Below, piece by piece: positions 18,137-26,976 of a stretch of DNA of 64,000 nucleotides. Below the pieces are notes generated by a model, which worked only from the letters and a program-made list of their open reading frames with translations, did no database searches and was not told where the DNA came from. Position 1 is the stretch's first letter. The number at the start of each line of letters is the position of its first letter. Location of the stretch: assembly GCF_042665095.1 (NCBI RefSeq), contig NZ_JBHTBV010000007.1. One strand, written 5' to 3'. A program made the translations under genes and the position numbers. This DNA comes from Gordonibacter pamelaeae (lineage in GTDB: Bacteria > Actinomycetota > Coriobacteriia > Coriobacteriales > Eggerthellaceae).

Positions 18137-18995
18137 GTCGGCCTCCTTCCCCTGCAAAGCCTCGGGCTTGCAGCGTTATCCGACGCGCGGCCTCGTCAGC
18201 TGCCGTCTTCGAGCCGGAGCCCTTGCCTTCCTGCAGCCGTCCGTCGGCGATGCTCGCCGTACGCTCGGCCCGGGCTGCCAAGTTCGGGTTGTGGGTGATG
18301 AGGACGACGGTCTGCCCTTCGCGGTGCAAGTCCTCGAACAGCCCCATGATCTCGATGCTCGTGCGCGAGTCCAGCGCTCCTGTGGGCTCGTCGGCCAGCA
18401 AGATGGAAGGGTTGCCCACCAGCGCGCGGGCGATGGCCACGCGCTGCTGCTGTCCTCCCGAGAGCTGGTGCGGAAGATGCCGCTCGCGTCCCTCGAGACC
18501 GACTTTCGCCAGGTAACGGCGGGCGAAGGCGTTGGCCTCGCGCGGCCTCGTGCCGCGATAGGACAAGGGCAGCCTCACGTTCTCCAGCGCCGTGAGCGAG
18601 CCCAGCAGGTTGAAGTTCTGGAACACGAACCCGATGGTGCGGTTGCGCAGGTCGGCCAGCGCGTTGTCCGCCAGTTCCGCAACGTCGAGCCCGTTCAGCC
18701 AGTAGGTTCCGTCGTCGGGCACGTCCAGCAGCCCGATGATGTTCATGAGGGTGGACTTTCCCGAGCCGGAAGGGCCCACGATGGCCACGAATTCGCCCTC
18801 CTGCACGGCGAAATCGACGTTTTCCAGCGCGCGCACCTCCCCCTCGCCCATGGGGTAGCGCTTGCCCAGCCCCTCCATGCGTATGACCGGGCTGCTCGTG
18901 CTGCGCGCCTTCCAGGGTACCGCGCCCGTGGCCCGGGCATTGCCGGTTGCGGCCATGCGCTCGGCGCAGCTCGGGCAAATTGTTCCGGCGGTCAT
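18114..18995 (-). CDS. MacB-type ABC transporter ATPase
   Basis: A 293-residue ATPase of the LolD/MacB type: Walker A GPSGSGKST, signature LSGGQQQRVAIARAL, Walker B ILLADEPTGALD and the H-loop ITHNPN are all intact. It carries an N-terminal CPSC-containing extension of about 37 residues and a C-terminal extension of about 50, both outside the ATPase fold. Its start overlaps the adaptor stop (ATGA), and its end overlaps the permease start, so the three are tightly coupled. Confidence 0.92.
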   Translation of the reverse strand: MTAGTICPSCAERMAATGNARATGAVPWKARSTSSPVIRMEGLGKRYPMGEGEVRALENVDFAVQEGEFVAIVGPSGSGKSTLMNIIGLLDVPDDGTYWLNGLDVAELADNALADLRNRTIGFVFQNFNLLGSLTALENVRLPLSYRGTRPREANAFARRYLAKVGLEGRERHLPHQLSGGQQQRVAIARALVGNPSILLADEPTGALDSRTSIEIMGLFEDLHREGQTVVLITHNPNLAARAERTASIADGRLQEGKGSGSKTAADEAARRITLQARGFAGEGGRRATDAIS

Positions 18996-19930
18996 GCGGT
19001 CTCCGTCATGGTCACGATGGTGTCCCCGGCGCTCCCACCCGGCATGGCTGCGGATTCGTGGAGCACGACGGCATCGCCCTCGCTGATCTCGCCCGCCACC
19101 TCCACCTTCGAGCCGTCCGACAGGCCGGTGGACACACCGACGGTGCGTAGCGAGCCGTCAGGTTCCCTCACGGTCACGGTTTTGGCGTCGCCGTCGCCCT
19201 GCACGGCGCTTACGGGGACGGTGAGCACGTCGGTTGCCTGCGCAACCTTGACCGAGAGTGTGGCCGACATGCCCAGCCAGATGCTGCCGTCATTGGGCAC
19301 CTCCACGGTCACGGTGAACTTCGAGCCGCTGGCCTGGTAGGCTCCTACCTGGCTGATGTTCGAGATCGCGCCCGTGCGCGTTCCCTGGCTGCCCACGACG
19401 ACGTCGACCTCCTGGCCCTCGGCCAGGCTCGCCAGGTCGCTTTCGGCAACCGGCATCTCCACATGGACGGTGTCCATGCGCTCCACCTCCGCGAAGTGGT
19501 CGTCTGGGGAAAGCGCCTCTCCGGCCTTCGGTACGGTGCGGGATTTCACCACCAAGTCGTACGGCGCCGACATGACCTCGCCACTCGTGTAGGTCATCAA
19601 TGGCTCCCCGGCGCGCACGAGCTTGTTCAGCGGCGCGTCGAAGGACTTGAAGTAACGCCAGGAGGCGGGTTTGAGCCTCTCGGACGCGCTGCCTTTCACC
19701 TCGCCGGTACCGGAGATGGTTTTCTCGATATTACCCCTGGTCACAAGAGCGGTGGGAACAGGTGCGGGGTCGGTTTGCCCCGGGGAGGCCAGGCTGCCCA
19801 GGGCGCCTCCGAACGCCTCCTCGCCCGCTGCGAGCCACCAGGCGGCCGCGCCGAGCCCGAGGGCCAGCACCGCCGCCAAGGCGATCAGACCGCCTGATGC
19901 TTTTCGGTGTTGCTTGCTGTTGTCTGGCAT
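18992..19930 (-). CDS. Membrane-fusion adaptor (MacA/HlyD-like)
   Basis: The 312-residue protein has one N-terminal membrane helix (about residues 14-36). Beta-barrel and lipoyl-type segments follow (VTRGNIEKTISGTGEVKG and the ALVTRG..VPVSAVQGDGD regions) as in MacA-type adaptors of Gram-positive exporters. The long helical hairpin needed to reach an outer-membrane channel is absent, as expected here. It is the second gene of the exporter operon. Confidence 0.87.
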   Translation of the reverse strand: MPDNSKQHRKASGGLIALAAVLALGLGAAAWWLAAGEEAFGGALGSLASPGQTDPAPVPTALVTRGNIEKTISGTGEVKGSASERLKPASWRYFKSFDAPLNKLVRAGEPLMTYTSGEVMSAPYDLVVKSRTVPKAGEALSPDDHFAEVERMDTVHVEMPVAESDLASLAEGQEVDVVVGSQGTRTGAISNISQVGAYQASGSKFTVTVEVPNDGSIWLGMSATLSVKVAQATDVLTVPVSAVQGDGDAKTVTVREPDGSLRTVGVSTGLSDGSKVEVAGEISEGDAVVLHESAAMPGGSAGDTIVTMTETA

Positions 19931-19951
19931 GGGATGCTCCTTGTTGCCGGC

Positions 19952-20179
19952 CTACTCGCCGTCGCTCGCGTCGGTCAAGGCTTCGTAGTCGACGGAGGCG
20001 CTTCCGGCGGTGTCCGGCTCCGCCAGGCCCGATTCGAGAGCCTGTTCACGCTCTCCTTGGAGGCTGTTCCCGCTCCCGCCGAGCTGCGGCCCGAGGTTCT
20101 TCAGGACGGCCAGCCCGCCCAAGATCACAAGGGCGACGGCCAGCACGCCGATGACGATCTTCATGGTCTTGGCGCTCAT
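19952..20179 (-). CDS. Small single-pass membrane protein, first gene of the exporter operon
   Basis: A 75-residue protein with one helix (MKIVIGVLAVALVILGGLAVL) and an acidic, probably extracellular tail. The start at 20179 follows AAGGAGAACC, 21 bases before the adaptor. I do not recognise the family. Its place at the head of the operon suggests an accessory subunit of the exporter. Confidence 0.7.
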   Translation of the reverse strand: MSAKTMKIVIGVLAVALVILGGLAVLKNLGPQLGGSGNSLQGEREQALESGLAEPDTAGSASVDYEALTDASDGE

Positions 20180-20368
20180 GGTTCTCCTTCCGTTAGCTGC
20201 CGAATGCGTGGGCATCTTAGCGGAGGCCGCCTTAAAACTTCCTGAAACATCAGAAGGGCCTCGCCAGCGAGGGCGCCGGGGCGCAGGGATGCGCGCCTCG
20301 GCGCGGCAGCCCGGCGCAGCCCCCTGCGCAAAGCACCACGTTTCAGCGCTTTTTAAGGAAGCCGATGC

Positions 20369-20374
20369 TAGAAT
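20369..20374 (+). promoter_or_regulatory. -10 box of a probable leaderless response-regulator transcript
   Basis: TAGAAT at 20369-20374 is only 6 bases before the ATG at 20381, and no Shine-Dalgarno sequence is present. This suggests a leaderless mRNA, as at position 60. The -35 is not clear. Confidence 0.4.
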
Positions 20375-20380
20375 GGCCGC

Positions 20381-21061
20381 ATGAAGATACTCATCATCGA
20401 AGACGATCGCGCCATCTCCCGCGCCATCGCCGCGGCGCTGGGCTCGCGTTACGCCTTCGACCAGGCGTTCGACGGCGAAGAAGGGCTGTTCTTCGCGCAG
20501 CAGAACGTATACGACCTCGTGGTGCTCGACATCATGCTTCCCGCGCTCGACGGCTACGGCGTGCTGGAGCGGCTGCGCGCCGACGGCATGGACACGCCCG
20601 TGCTCATGCTGACGGCGAAGAACGCCCGCGACGACCGGGTGCGCGGCCTGCAACTGGGCGCCGACGATTACCTGGCGAAGCCGTTCGACCGCGACGAGCT
20701 GGTGCTGCGCGTCGAGGCTATCATCCGGCGCAGCATGGGCGTGCGCACGCTGGACGCCTTCGGGTTCCGCGGCCTGACGCTCGACCCGAACACGAGGCGC
20801 GCTGCCGTCGACGGTGCGCCGGTCGTGCTCAAGGGCAAGCAGTACGACGTTCTTGAGTACCTGGTGAGCCACGAGGGGCAGCTCGTGTCCAAAACGCAGC
20901 TGTTCGACCGGGTATGGGGGTTCATGAACGACACGTCGTCGAACGTGGTGGAGGTATACGTGAGCGCGCTGCGCAAGGTGCTGAAGGGGCATGGGTACGA
21001 CCGCTTCCTCAAGACGATACGCGGGGCGGGCTACGTGTGGACGGACGACGATGGGCTTTGA
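20381..21061 (+). CDS. OmpR-family response regulator
   Basis: A 226-residue regulator. The receiver domain has the acidic pair at D8-D9, the phospho-acceptor D50 in VVLDIMLP, and the conserved lysine in LTAKNARDD. The C-terminal winged helix (about 130-226) contains LLEYLV-like and RVWG segments and the RGAGYVW end motif. It diverges from the exporter operon, which it probably controls, and overlaps the kinase gene by 11 bases. Confidence 0.93.
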   Translation: MKILIIEDDRAISRAIAAALGSRYAFDQAFDGEEGLFFAQQNVYDLVVLDIMLPALDGYGVLERLRADGMDTPVLMLTAKNARDDRVRGLQLGADDYLAKPFDRDELVLRVEAIIRRSMGVRTLDAFGFRGLTLDPNTRRAAVDGAPVVLKGKQYDVLEYLVSHEGQLVSKTQLFDRVWGFMNDTSSNVVEVYVSALRKVLKGHGYDRFLKTIRGAGYVWTDDDGL

Positions 21062-22454
21062 GGAGCGGCGCGTTCGCCGCCTGCTCGCACGGAACACCCT
21101 GCTTTTCTTCGCGGCGTTCGCCGTGCTGTTCTCGCTGTTCGGTGTGCTGATATTCCAGATGGTGAGCTCCAGCATCTACCAGCCCGCCGACAACCAGCTG
21201 GCGGAGCTGCGCATCCTGACCTCCTCGGCCATGGCCGACTGGGAATCGGGGGACGGCGGAGACGGTTACGAGGTGCTGTCGGACGGGAACCTTTCGGCTG
21301 AGGCGGAAGGGGTCGGCGCCGGGCTGGAGGAGTCGATGGCCGACGATGCCGACGAGGGCGGCATTGCTATCTTGAACCGGTCGTACGTGGCCTCGAATCC
21401 GCAGCTCATCTACTTGTGGCGCCATGCCGACGGCAAGGCGGCGGGTACCGAGGGGCTTTACGCCAGCTACCCTGCCTATTTCGACGACATCCCGTTCGAC
21501 CCTGGCGACTTGGATCGCGCGTACGAGGTGCGGGCGGGGGGCCATGTGTACCGCGGCATCAATTACGCCATGGGGAGCGGCGGGATTGCCGAGGGGGAGG
21601 TTTCGGACAGGGCGTATGTGCAGGTATTGGTGAACGTGGATTCCGAGATGGCACTGCTCGAGCATTTCACACGGGTGCTCGTCGTTTACCTGGCCGTGGC
21701 CGTGGCCGTGGCGGCGGCGGTGAGCTTCCTGCTGTCGCGCAGGACCGTCAAGCCCATCGTGGCCAGCATGAACCGCCAGACCGAGTTCGTGCAGAACGCC
21801 TCGCACGAGCTGCGCACGCCGCTGGCCATCATCCTTGCCGCGCAGGAGCGGTTGCTGGCGGAGCCGGGAGCCCGCATCGTGGACCGTTTCGAGGACGTGG
21901 GCGCGGTGGCGGACGAGACGAAGCGCCTCGCGCGCCTCGTGGACGACCTTATGACGCTGACGTCGGCAGACGCGAGCACCGAGGATGAGCGCGAGGCGGC
22001 GCCCCTCGAGGTAGGCGGCATCGTTGAGGATGTGGCTGGCCTGTACGCCGACGTGGCGGAGGTCGCCGGCAAAACGCTGACGGTAGCCGTCCGGCCGGCG
22101 GGCGAGGTGCGCATCGAGGCGGATGCGCTGCGGCAGGTGCTGGGCATCCTCTTGGACAACGCGCTCAAGTACACGGTGGCAGGCGATTCCGTGGCGGTGC
22201 GCTGCGAAGAACGGGGCGCTCGGGTAACGCTTTCGGTGGCGGATACCGGATGCGGCATCGACCCGGCGGATCGCGGCCGCGTGTTCGAGCGCTTCTACCG
22301 CGCCGATACGGCGCGCACCACGCCTGGCAGCGGCCTCGGGCTGTCCATTGCCCGCGCCCTTGTGGAGCACGCCGGCGGTGTTGTTGCCATCGAGGCCAAC
22401 GAGCCGCGGGGAACGTGCGTTACGGTCGTACTTCCGAAGGCGAGGGCGCGCTGA
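21051..22454 (+). CDS. Sensor histidine kinase
   Basis: The 467-residue protein has an N-terminal helix (about 17-38), an acidic extracellular sensor of about 165 residues and a second helix (about 207-229). The HisKA box NASHELRTPL places the phosphorylated residue at H252. The HATPase domain shows N-box LLDNALKY, DTGCGID and GSGLGLSI. The sensor domain has no recognised fold. With the overlapping regulator and the divergent MacAB-like exporter it looks like a system sensing and exporting envelope-active compounds. Confidence 0.92.
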   Translation: MGFEERRVRRLLARNTLLFFAAFAVLFSLFGVLIFQMVSSSIYQPADNQLAELRILTSSAMADWESGDGGDGYEVLSDGNLSAEAEGVGAGLEESMADDADEGGIAILNRSYVASNPQLIYLWRHADGKAAGTEGLYASYPAYFDDIPFDPGDLDRAYEVRAGGHVYRGINYAMGSGGIAEGEVSDRAYVQVLVNVDSEMALLEHFTRVLVVYLAVAVAVAAAVSFLLSRRTVKPIVASMNRQTEFVQNASHELRTPLAIILAAQERLLAEPGARIVDRFEDVGAVADETKRLARLVDDLMTLTSADASTEDEREAAPLEVGGIVEDVAGLYADVAEVAGKTLTVAVRPAGEVRIEADALRQVLGILLDNALKYTVAGDSVAVRCEERGARVTLSVADTGCGIDPADRGRVFERFYRADTARTTPGSGLGLSIARALVEHAGGVVAIEANEPRGTCVTVVLPKARAR

Positions 22455-22471
22455 CGCCCGCTGTAACGGAA

Positions 22472-22494
22472 ACGACGCCGCTCAAGGCGGCGTC
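22472..22494. terminator. Hairpin between the kinase and tRNA genes
   Basis: The 8-base-pair stem CGACGCCG (22472-22479) and its complement (22487-22494) lie between the kinase gene and the converging tRNA. No T run follows on either strand, so this is a weak call. Confidence 0.4.
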
Positions 22495-22506
22495 GCGAGA
22501 AATCGA

Positions 22507-22582
22507 TGGTGCCCCCGGCGCGATTCGAACGCGCGGCACCCGCTTTAGGAGAGCGGTGCTCTGTCCCCTGAGCTACGGAGGC
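22507..22582 (-). tRNA. tRNA-Arg (anticodon CCT)
   Basis: The 76-base minus-strand sequence folds as a cloverleaf. The acceptor stem pairs GCCTCCG with CGGGGGC, the D arm contains AGCTCAGGGG, and the anticodon stem CCGCT/AGCGG encloses CTCCTAA (anticodon CCT, reading AGG). The T arm has GTTCGAATC, and CCA is encoded. All standard elements are intact. Confidence 0.95.
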
Positions 22583-22674
22583 GCGGCAGCTATTGTAGCA
22601 TTCCCGACAGCGCTTGGCCCAGAGAAATGGTCCGGGCCGCTGGCAGGCGTCGGGCCGTTTTCCCGTCGGCGGTA

Positions 22675-23808
22675 CTAGAAGCGCAGGGCGCAGGTGAACT
22701 TCGACCAGGAGAGCGGGTCGGTGTCGCGCACGAGCAGGCCCCGGTCGGGCGCATGGACGTAGTGGGTGCCGCCGTAGCTGACGGCGATGCCCACGTGGCC
22801 GTAGCGCCAGAGCACGTCGCCGGGGCGGGCTTCGGAGACGGGAACGCGTTGACGTGCGGCGCTGTACTGCGATTCGCTCTGATGCGGAACGTACATGCCG
22901 ATCTGGCGATACGCCCATGTCACCAAGCCGGAGCAGTCGAACGAGTTCGGGCCTTCCGCCCCCCATTCGTAGGGGCAGCCGATGCGGCTCATGGCGTAAT
23001 CGACCACGGAACCCTGTGACGGGATGTCCACGCCGTTGCCGCCTCCGCCGCTCGGCGGGTTGCCGCCGCCGGTACCCCCGTCTCCGCCACCTCCGGCGTT
23101 GCCGCTGTTCGCCGCCTCCCGTGCCGCCTCGGCCTCCATCTCGGCCTGCTTTTGCGCGGCGGCTGCCTCGGCGGCGGCACGCTGCTCTTCCTCGAGCAGG
23201 GCGCGTGCCTCGGCGTCGAGCGAGTTCATGAGCGCGTCGGCCTGGGCGATCTTCGCCTCGACCTCTTCCTTGATGGCCTTGGCCTCGGCGGCCTTGTCGG
23301 CGGCGATCTTCTCCTGCTTGGCGTATTCGGCCTTCGAGGCCTCCACGGTCTCGCGCAGCGTCTTGGTCTCGGCGACCATCTGGGTGTCGTTCTCGTTCAA
23401 GCCGTTCAGGATATCCCAGTTCTGGGTGAACTCGGCGAACGAGGTGGCGCCCATGAGGAAGTCCAGGAACGTGGCGGAGCCCGATCGGTACATGCTGCGG
23501 GCGCGGGTGCCCAGGTGATCCTGCAGGTTGGCGATCTGGGCCGTGGCCTCGTCGATCTTCACCTGTTCGGCCTCCATGGCCGTGCGTGCGGCGTTCTGCT
23601 CGTCCAGTGCGCCGTAATAGCGCTCGGCAGCTGCCTCGAGATCGGCGTTCAGGCCGACCAGCTGGTTGCGGACGGCGTCGGCCTCTGCCTGCTTCTCGGC
23701 AGCGGTCACGGCGAACGCGGCCTGGGGGAAGGCGAGGGATGCGGCGGCGAGGGCGGTTGCTCCCCCTACGAACGTGCGCCGCGAAAGGGCGGGTGAGGGC
23801 TCTTGCAT
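22675..23808 (-). CDS. NlpC/P60 cell-wall hydrolase with coiled coil and Tat signal
   Basis: The 377-residue protein starts with a twin-arginine signal (LSRRTFVGGATALAAASLAF). A long coiled coil (about 35-225) follows, as in RipA/PcsB-type hydrolases, then a Gly-rich linker, then an NlpC/P60 endopeptidase domain. The catalytic Cys is in FDCSGLVTWAYRQ and a His is in YGHVGIAV, with a third polar residue further on. It probably cuts peptide stems in peptidoglycan during division. The start follows AGGAGGTACCGC. Confidence 0.92.
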   Translation of the reverse strand: MQEPSPALSRRTFVGGATALAAASLAFPQAAFAVTAAEKQAEADAVRNQLVGLNADLEAAAERYYGALDEQNAARTAMEAEQVKIDEATAQIANLQDHLGTRARSMYRSGSATFLDFLMGATSFAEFTQNWDILNGLNENDTQMVAETKTLRETVEASKAEYAKQEKIAADKAAEAKAIKEEVEAKIAQADALMNSLDAEARALLEEEQRAAAEAAAAQKQAEMEAEAAREAANSGNAGGGGDGGTGGGNPPSGGGGNGVDIPSQGSVVDYAMSRIGCPYEWGAEGPNSFDCSGLVTWAYRQIGMYVPHQSESQYSAARQRVPVSEARPGDVLWRYGHVGIAVSYGGTHYVHAPDRGLLVRDTDPLSWSKFTCALRF

Positions 23809-23998
23809 GCGGTACCTCCTTGACGGGCCTGGGGCATGTCCGAGCGAATGTGCCCTCTATCTTACCACGCAACCCATGTATGACGAAAATACCCGCCAAT
23901 TATCCAGATTCGAGGGAGAGGTCCGCGGACCCGCAGGGCCGCAGGGGAATGGCGCGGTGAGGTGGGGCGGCACGGCGCGGCCGACCCCCCCCCTCCCC

Positions 23999-24697
23999 CT
24001 AACGGCGCCGCTCGTCGGTGCGGTCGTCCATGGCGGCGTCGGCCATGGAGGAGGCCCAGAGCATCTGGGGGTTCATGACATGCGGGGAGGCGTCGGCGAG
24101 CGAAGGGAGGCTCCCGCGCGTCCAGTCGAGCGCGGCGCGCCGGGCGGCCGCTTCCGACACGTAGCGCTGCGGCTCGGACAGCCCCAGGCGCTTCACGAAC
24201 AGGAGGGCGGGGAAGGAGCGCTGCGCATTCGCGGCGATGGTGGCCACGTTGTTGTAGATCTGCTGCTCGTGCGCGAGGGTTTCCATGGCCGCATCGAGCT
24301 GCGCGCTGGCCTTGCGGCTGGCAGGGCTCGCCACGAAGCCCGGTTCGACTTCGGCCGCCGCGTAGACGCGCTCGATGGCCTGTACGAGCCGGTCGTCTGC
24401 TGCTGCGGCCGCATGCGGGTCCTCCGCAGAGGCGGAGGCGCGCGAGGCCGCGGCAACGTCGTCCAGGGCGCGGCGTACGACCGAGGGGCTGCTGGCTGCG
24501 CGCTGCGCGGCAGCCTCGTCCTGAGAGACGGCGGCGACGAACGCCGGCACCGTCTCCATGCCGCGGCGGCGCAATCCGTCCAAGCGGTTCCAGGCAGCCT
24601 GCACGTCCCGCTGCTGCGCCTTCAGGTTGGCTACGACGAGCCCGCAGAGCGCGGCGACAAGGCCCACGAGGACGATGGCAATGAGGGAGAGGTTCAT
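23999..24697 (-). CDS. LemA-family membrane protein
   Basis: A 232-residue protein with an N-terminal membrane helix. VANLKAQQRDVQAAWNRLDGLRRRGMETVPAFVAAV is the LemA hallmark, and QIYNNVATIAANAQRSFPALLFVKRLGL closes the helical domain. The ATG at 24697 is preferred over a longer frame with no protein signal. LemA proteins are envelope-associated and their function is poorly defined. Confidence 0.85.
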   Translation of the reverse strand: MNLSLIAIVLVGLVAALCGLVVANLKAQQRDVQAAWNRLDGLRRRGMETVPAFVAAVSQDEAAAQRAASSPSVVRRALDDVAAASRASASAEDPHAAAAADDRLVQAIERVYAAAEVEPGFVASPASRKASAQLDAAMETLAHEQQIYNNVATIAANAQRSFPALLFVKRLGLSEPQRYVSEAAARRAALDWTRGSLPSLADASPHVMNPQMLWASSMADAAMDDRTDERRR

Positions 24698-24810
24698 CCT
24701 GGCGGTCCTTTCACACGGGTGATCCGCCCATTGTAGGGCTAGCTCGCATGCAGGACGAGGTGGGGATTTGCTCGTTGGCAGCTTGACGGCGAAGCGTTGT
24801 CTTACCCGGA

Positions 24811-24850
24811 AACATGAGCGGGCCGCCCAAAAAGGCGGCCCGCTCATGTT
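24811..24850 (-). terminator. Intrinsic-type terminator downstream of pknB
   Basis: A perfect 17-base-pair stem (24811-24827 and 24834-24850) with a short A-rich loop lies 46 bases beyond the kinase stop. It separates the cell-wall cluster from lemA. Confidence 0.75.
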
Positions 24851-24896
24851 TCGGTACAGGAAGCCCCGAACGTGCGCACGGGACGATAAGTGGCGG

Positions 24897-26897
24897 CTAG
24901 TTCGTCGGGTTGGGCGTCGGCGTCGGGTCGGGTGTCGACTGCTTGGCGAACACCACGGTGACGGCGATGCTGTTCTTCACGTTGCTGACGGTGAAGCTGC
25001 CGCCGCTCGGGGACACGCTGTAGCTGTTGCCGTTCGTGTCGGTGACGGAGGACACCGTGTAGCCGCTGTTGGGCGTCACCTGGAACGTGATGCTGCCGCC
25101 CTCGTCCACCTCCATGGACGACGGCGACACGTAGCCGCCCTCGCCCGAGACCGAGGCGGATACGGTGAACTTCGTGGGCTTCGCCTTGCCGCTGCTCACC
25201 ACGATGTTCACCGTGCCGCCTTCCTTGCCCTTTTCGCCGGCGGAGGGGCTTTGGCTGATGACCAGGCCCTCGGCCACGGTATCGCTGTTGGCGTAGTCGG
25301 TCGTCACGGAGAAGCCGGCATCGTTCAGCGCTGCGACTGCGGCGCCCTCGCGCTGGCCCACCACGTTGGGCACTTCGACGCCCTCGGAGCCGAGCGATAC
25401 GATGTACTCCACGGTCGAGTTCTTTTCAACCTTGGTGCCGCTTTCGGGATTGGTGCTGATGACCAGGCCCTTTTCAACCGTGTCGGAATAGGCTGGCGTT
25501 CCTGCGCTCGGCACGAGCCCCTTGTCCTTGATCGCCTGCTTCGCCTTTTCCGCGTCGAGGCCCTTCACGTCGGGCACGGTGATCTGCGCCACGCCCTGCG
25601 ATACGGTGACGTTGACCTTCGAGCCCTTCTCGCGCTTGTCGCCGGCCTTCGGGTCCTGGCCGACTATCTGCCCGGCCGGAACCTTGTCATCGTACTTCTG
25701 GTCGGTCGTGCCCAGCTCGAAGCCCGCCTCCTTCAAGATGGCCGTGGCCTCCTCGACGGTCTTGCCCGTCACGTTGGGCACGGGGTCGCCCGAGGCGAAG
25801 CCGCCCATGAGGGCGAACGCCGCAAGGCCTACGATGGCCAGCGCGGCGATGACGCCCACCACGATGCCGATGGTCTTCTTGTTGTTCTTCTTCTTGCCGT
25901 CGTCGGAACGGTAGTTCTTCGCGCCGCCGGGGGTTCCCGCGGGCTTCACGCCGCCCGCGCCCATGCCGGCGGGCATGACGGCGGTGCCGTCGGCCGCGGC
26001 CATGGGGGCCACCACGCCGCCCATGACGGCCGTTTCGGCGCTGGTGAAGCCGCCGCCCACGTTCACGGGGCGTCCGGCCAGGTAGTCGTTCAGCGCGTAG
26101 CGCATGTCCTGCGCGGTGGCGAAGCGCTCGGCGGGGTTCTTCGCCATGGTGCGCATGATGATGGCCTCGAGCGCGGGGTCGATGTCGGGGTTGATCTCGC
26201 GTGGCGGGGCCGGCAGGTCGTTCACCTGCTTCATGGCCACGCTCACGGCATCGGGGCCGTCGAAGGGCAGCTTGCCCGTGGCGGCCTCGTACAGCACGAT
26301 GCCCAGCGAGTAGATGTCGCTGGCGGCGGTGAGCTCCTTGCCCTGCGCCTGCTCCGGCGAGATGTAGTGCGCCGTGCCCAGCACGGACGACGTCTGCGTC
26401 ATGACCGAGTTCTTGGCGCGCGCGATGCCGAAGTCCATGACCTTCACGTTGCCGTCGGGCTGCACCATGATGTTCTGCGGCTTGATGTCGCGGTGGATGA
26501 TGTCCAAATTATGCGCCACCGACAGGGCCTGGCACACTTGCGAGCCTATCTCGGCCACCTTGCGCTGGTTGATGGCGCCGCGCTCGTTGATGGCCGTCTT
26601 CAGGTCGCTTCCGCGCACGAACTCCATGACGATGTAGTACGTGCCGTCGTCCTGGCCCCAGTCGTACACGTTCACGATGTAGGGGCTCTGCAGGTTGGCC
26701 GCGGCGGCGGCCTCCTGCTTGAAGCGCTTGGTGAAGTTGGGGTCGGCGGCGTACTGGGGCAGCATGACCTTCACCGCGACCAGACGCCCGAGCACGTTGT
26801 CCTGCGCGCGGTACACCTCGGCCATGCCGCCGATGCCGATGCGCTCGGTTATCTGGTAGCGGTTGTTGAACACCCTGCCTGTCATGTTTCCGGTCAC
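24897..26897 (-). CDS. pknB: Membrane Ser/Thr protein kinase with PASTA repeats
   Basis: A 666-residue kinase starting at the GTG at 26897 after AAAGGAG. The kinase domain (about 14-275) has GIGGMAEVY, the ATP-binding K43, HRDIKPQN with D137, and DFG at 155-157. One membrane helix (about 343-365) follows. Outside are three PASTA repeats (about 370-570), which bind peptidoglycan fragments, and then a fourth domain resembling a bacterial InlB-B-type repeat (SGEGGYVSPSSMEVDEGGSITF) not usual in PknB. It is the last gene of the cluster and is probably countered by the PstP homologue. Confidence 0.95.
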   Translation of the reverse strand: MTGNMTGRVFNNRYQITERIGIGGMAEVYRAQDNVLGRLVAVKVMLPQYAADPNFTKRFKQEAAAAANLQSPYIVNVYDWGQDDGTYYIVMEFVRGSDLKTAINERGAINQRKVAEIGSQVCQALSVAHNLDIIHRDIKPQNIMVQPDGNVKVMDFGIARAKNSVMTQTSSVLGTAHYISPEQAQGKELTAASDIYSLGIVLYEAATGKLPFDGPDAVSVAMKQVNDLPAPPREINPDIDPALEAIIMRTMAKNPAERFATAQDMRYALNDYLAGRPVNVGGGFTSAETAVMGGVVAPMAAADGTAVMPAGMGAGGVKPAGTPGGAKNYRSDDGKKKNNKKTIGIVVGVIAALAIVGLAAFALMGGFASGDPVPNVTGKTVEEATAILKEAGFELGTTDQKYDDKVPAGQIVGQDPKAGDKREKGSKVNVTVSQGVAQITVPDVKGLDAEKAKQAIKDKGLVPSAGTPAYSDTVEKGLVISTNPESGTKVEKNSTVEYIVSLGSEGVEVPNVVGQREGAAVAALNDAGFSVTTDYANSDTVAEGLVISQSPSAGEKGKEGGTVNIVVSSGKAKPTKFTVSASVSGEGGYVSPSSMEVDEGGSITFQVTPNSGYTVSSVTDTNGNSYSVSPSGGSFTVSNVKNSIAVTVVFAKQSTPDPTPTPNPTN

Positions 26898-26976
26898 GTT
26901 TCTGCTCCTTTAGGTCACATGCCCCGTGGCGGTACTGCGTGTCGATGTTGATACGATTGCCACCAGCATACCTTAT

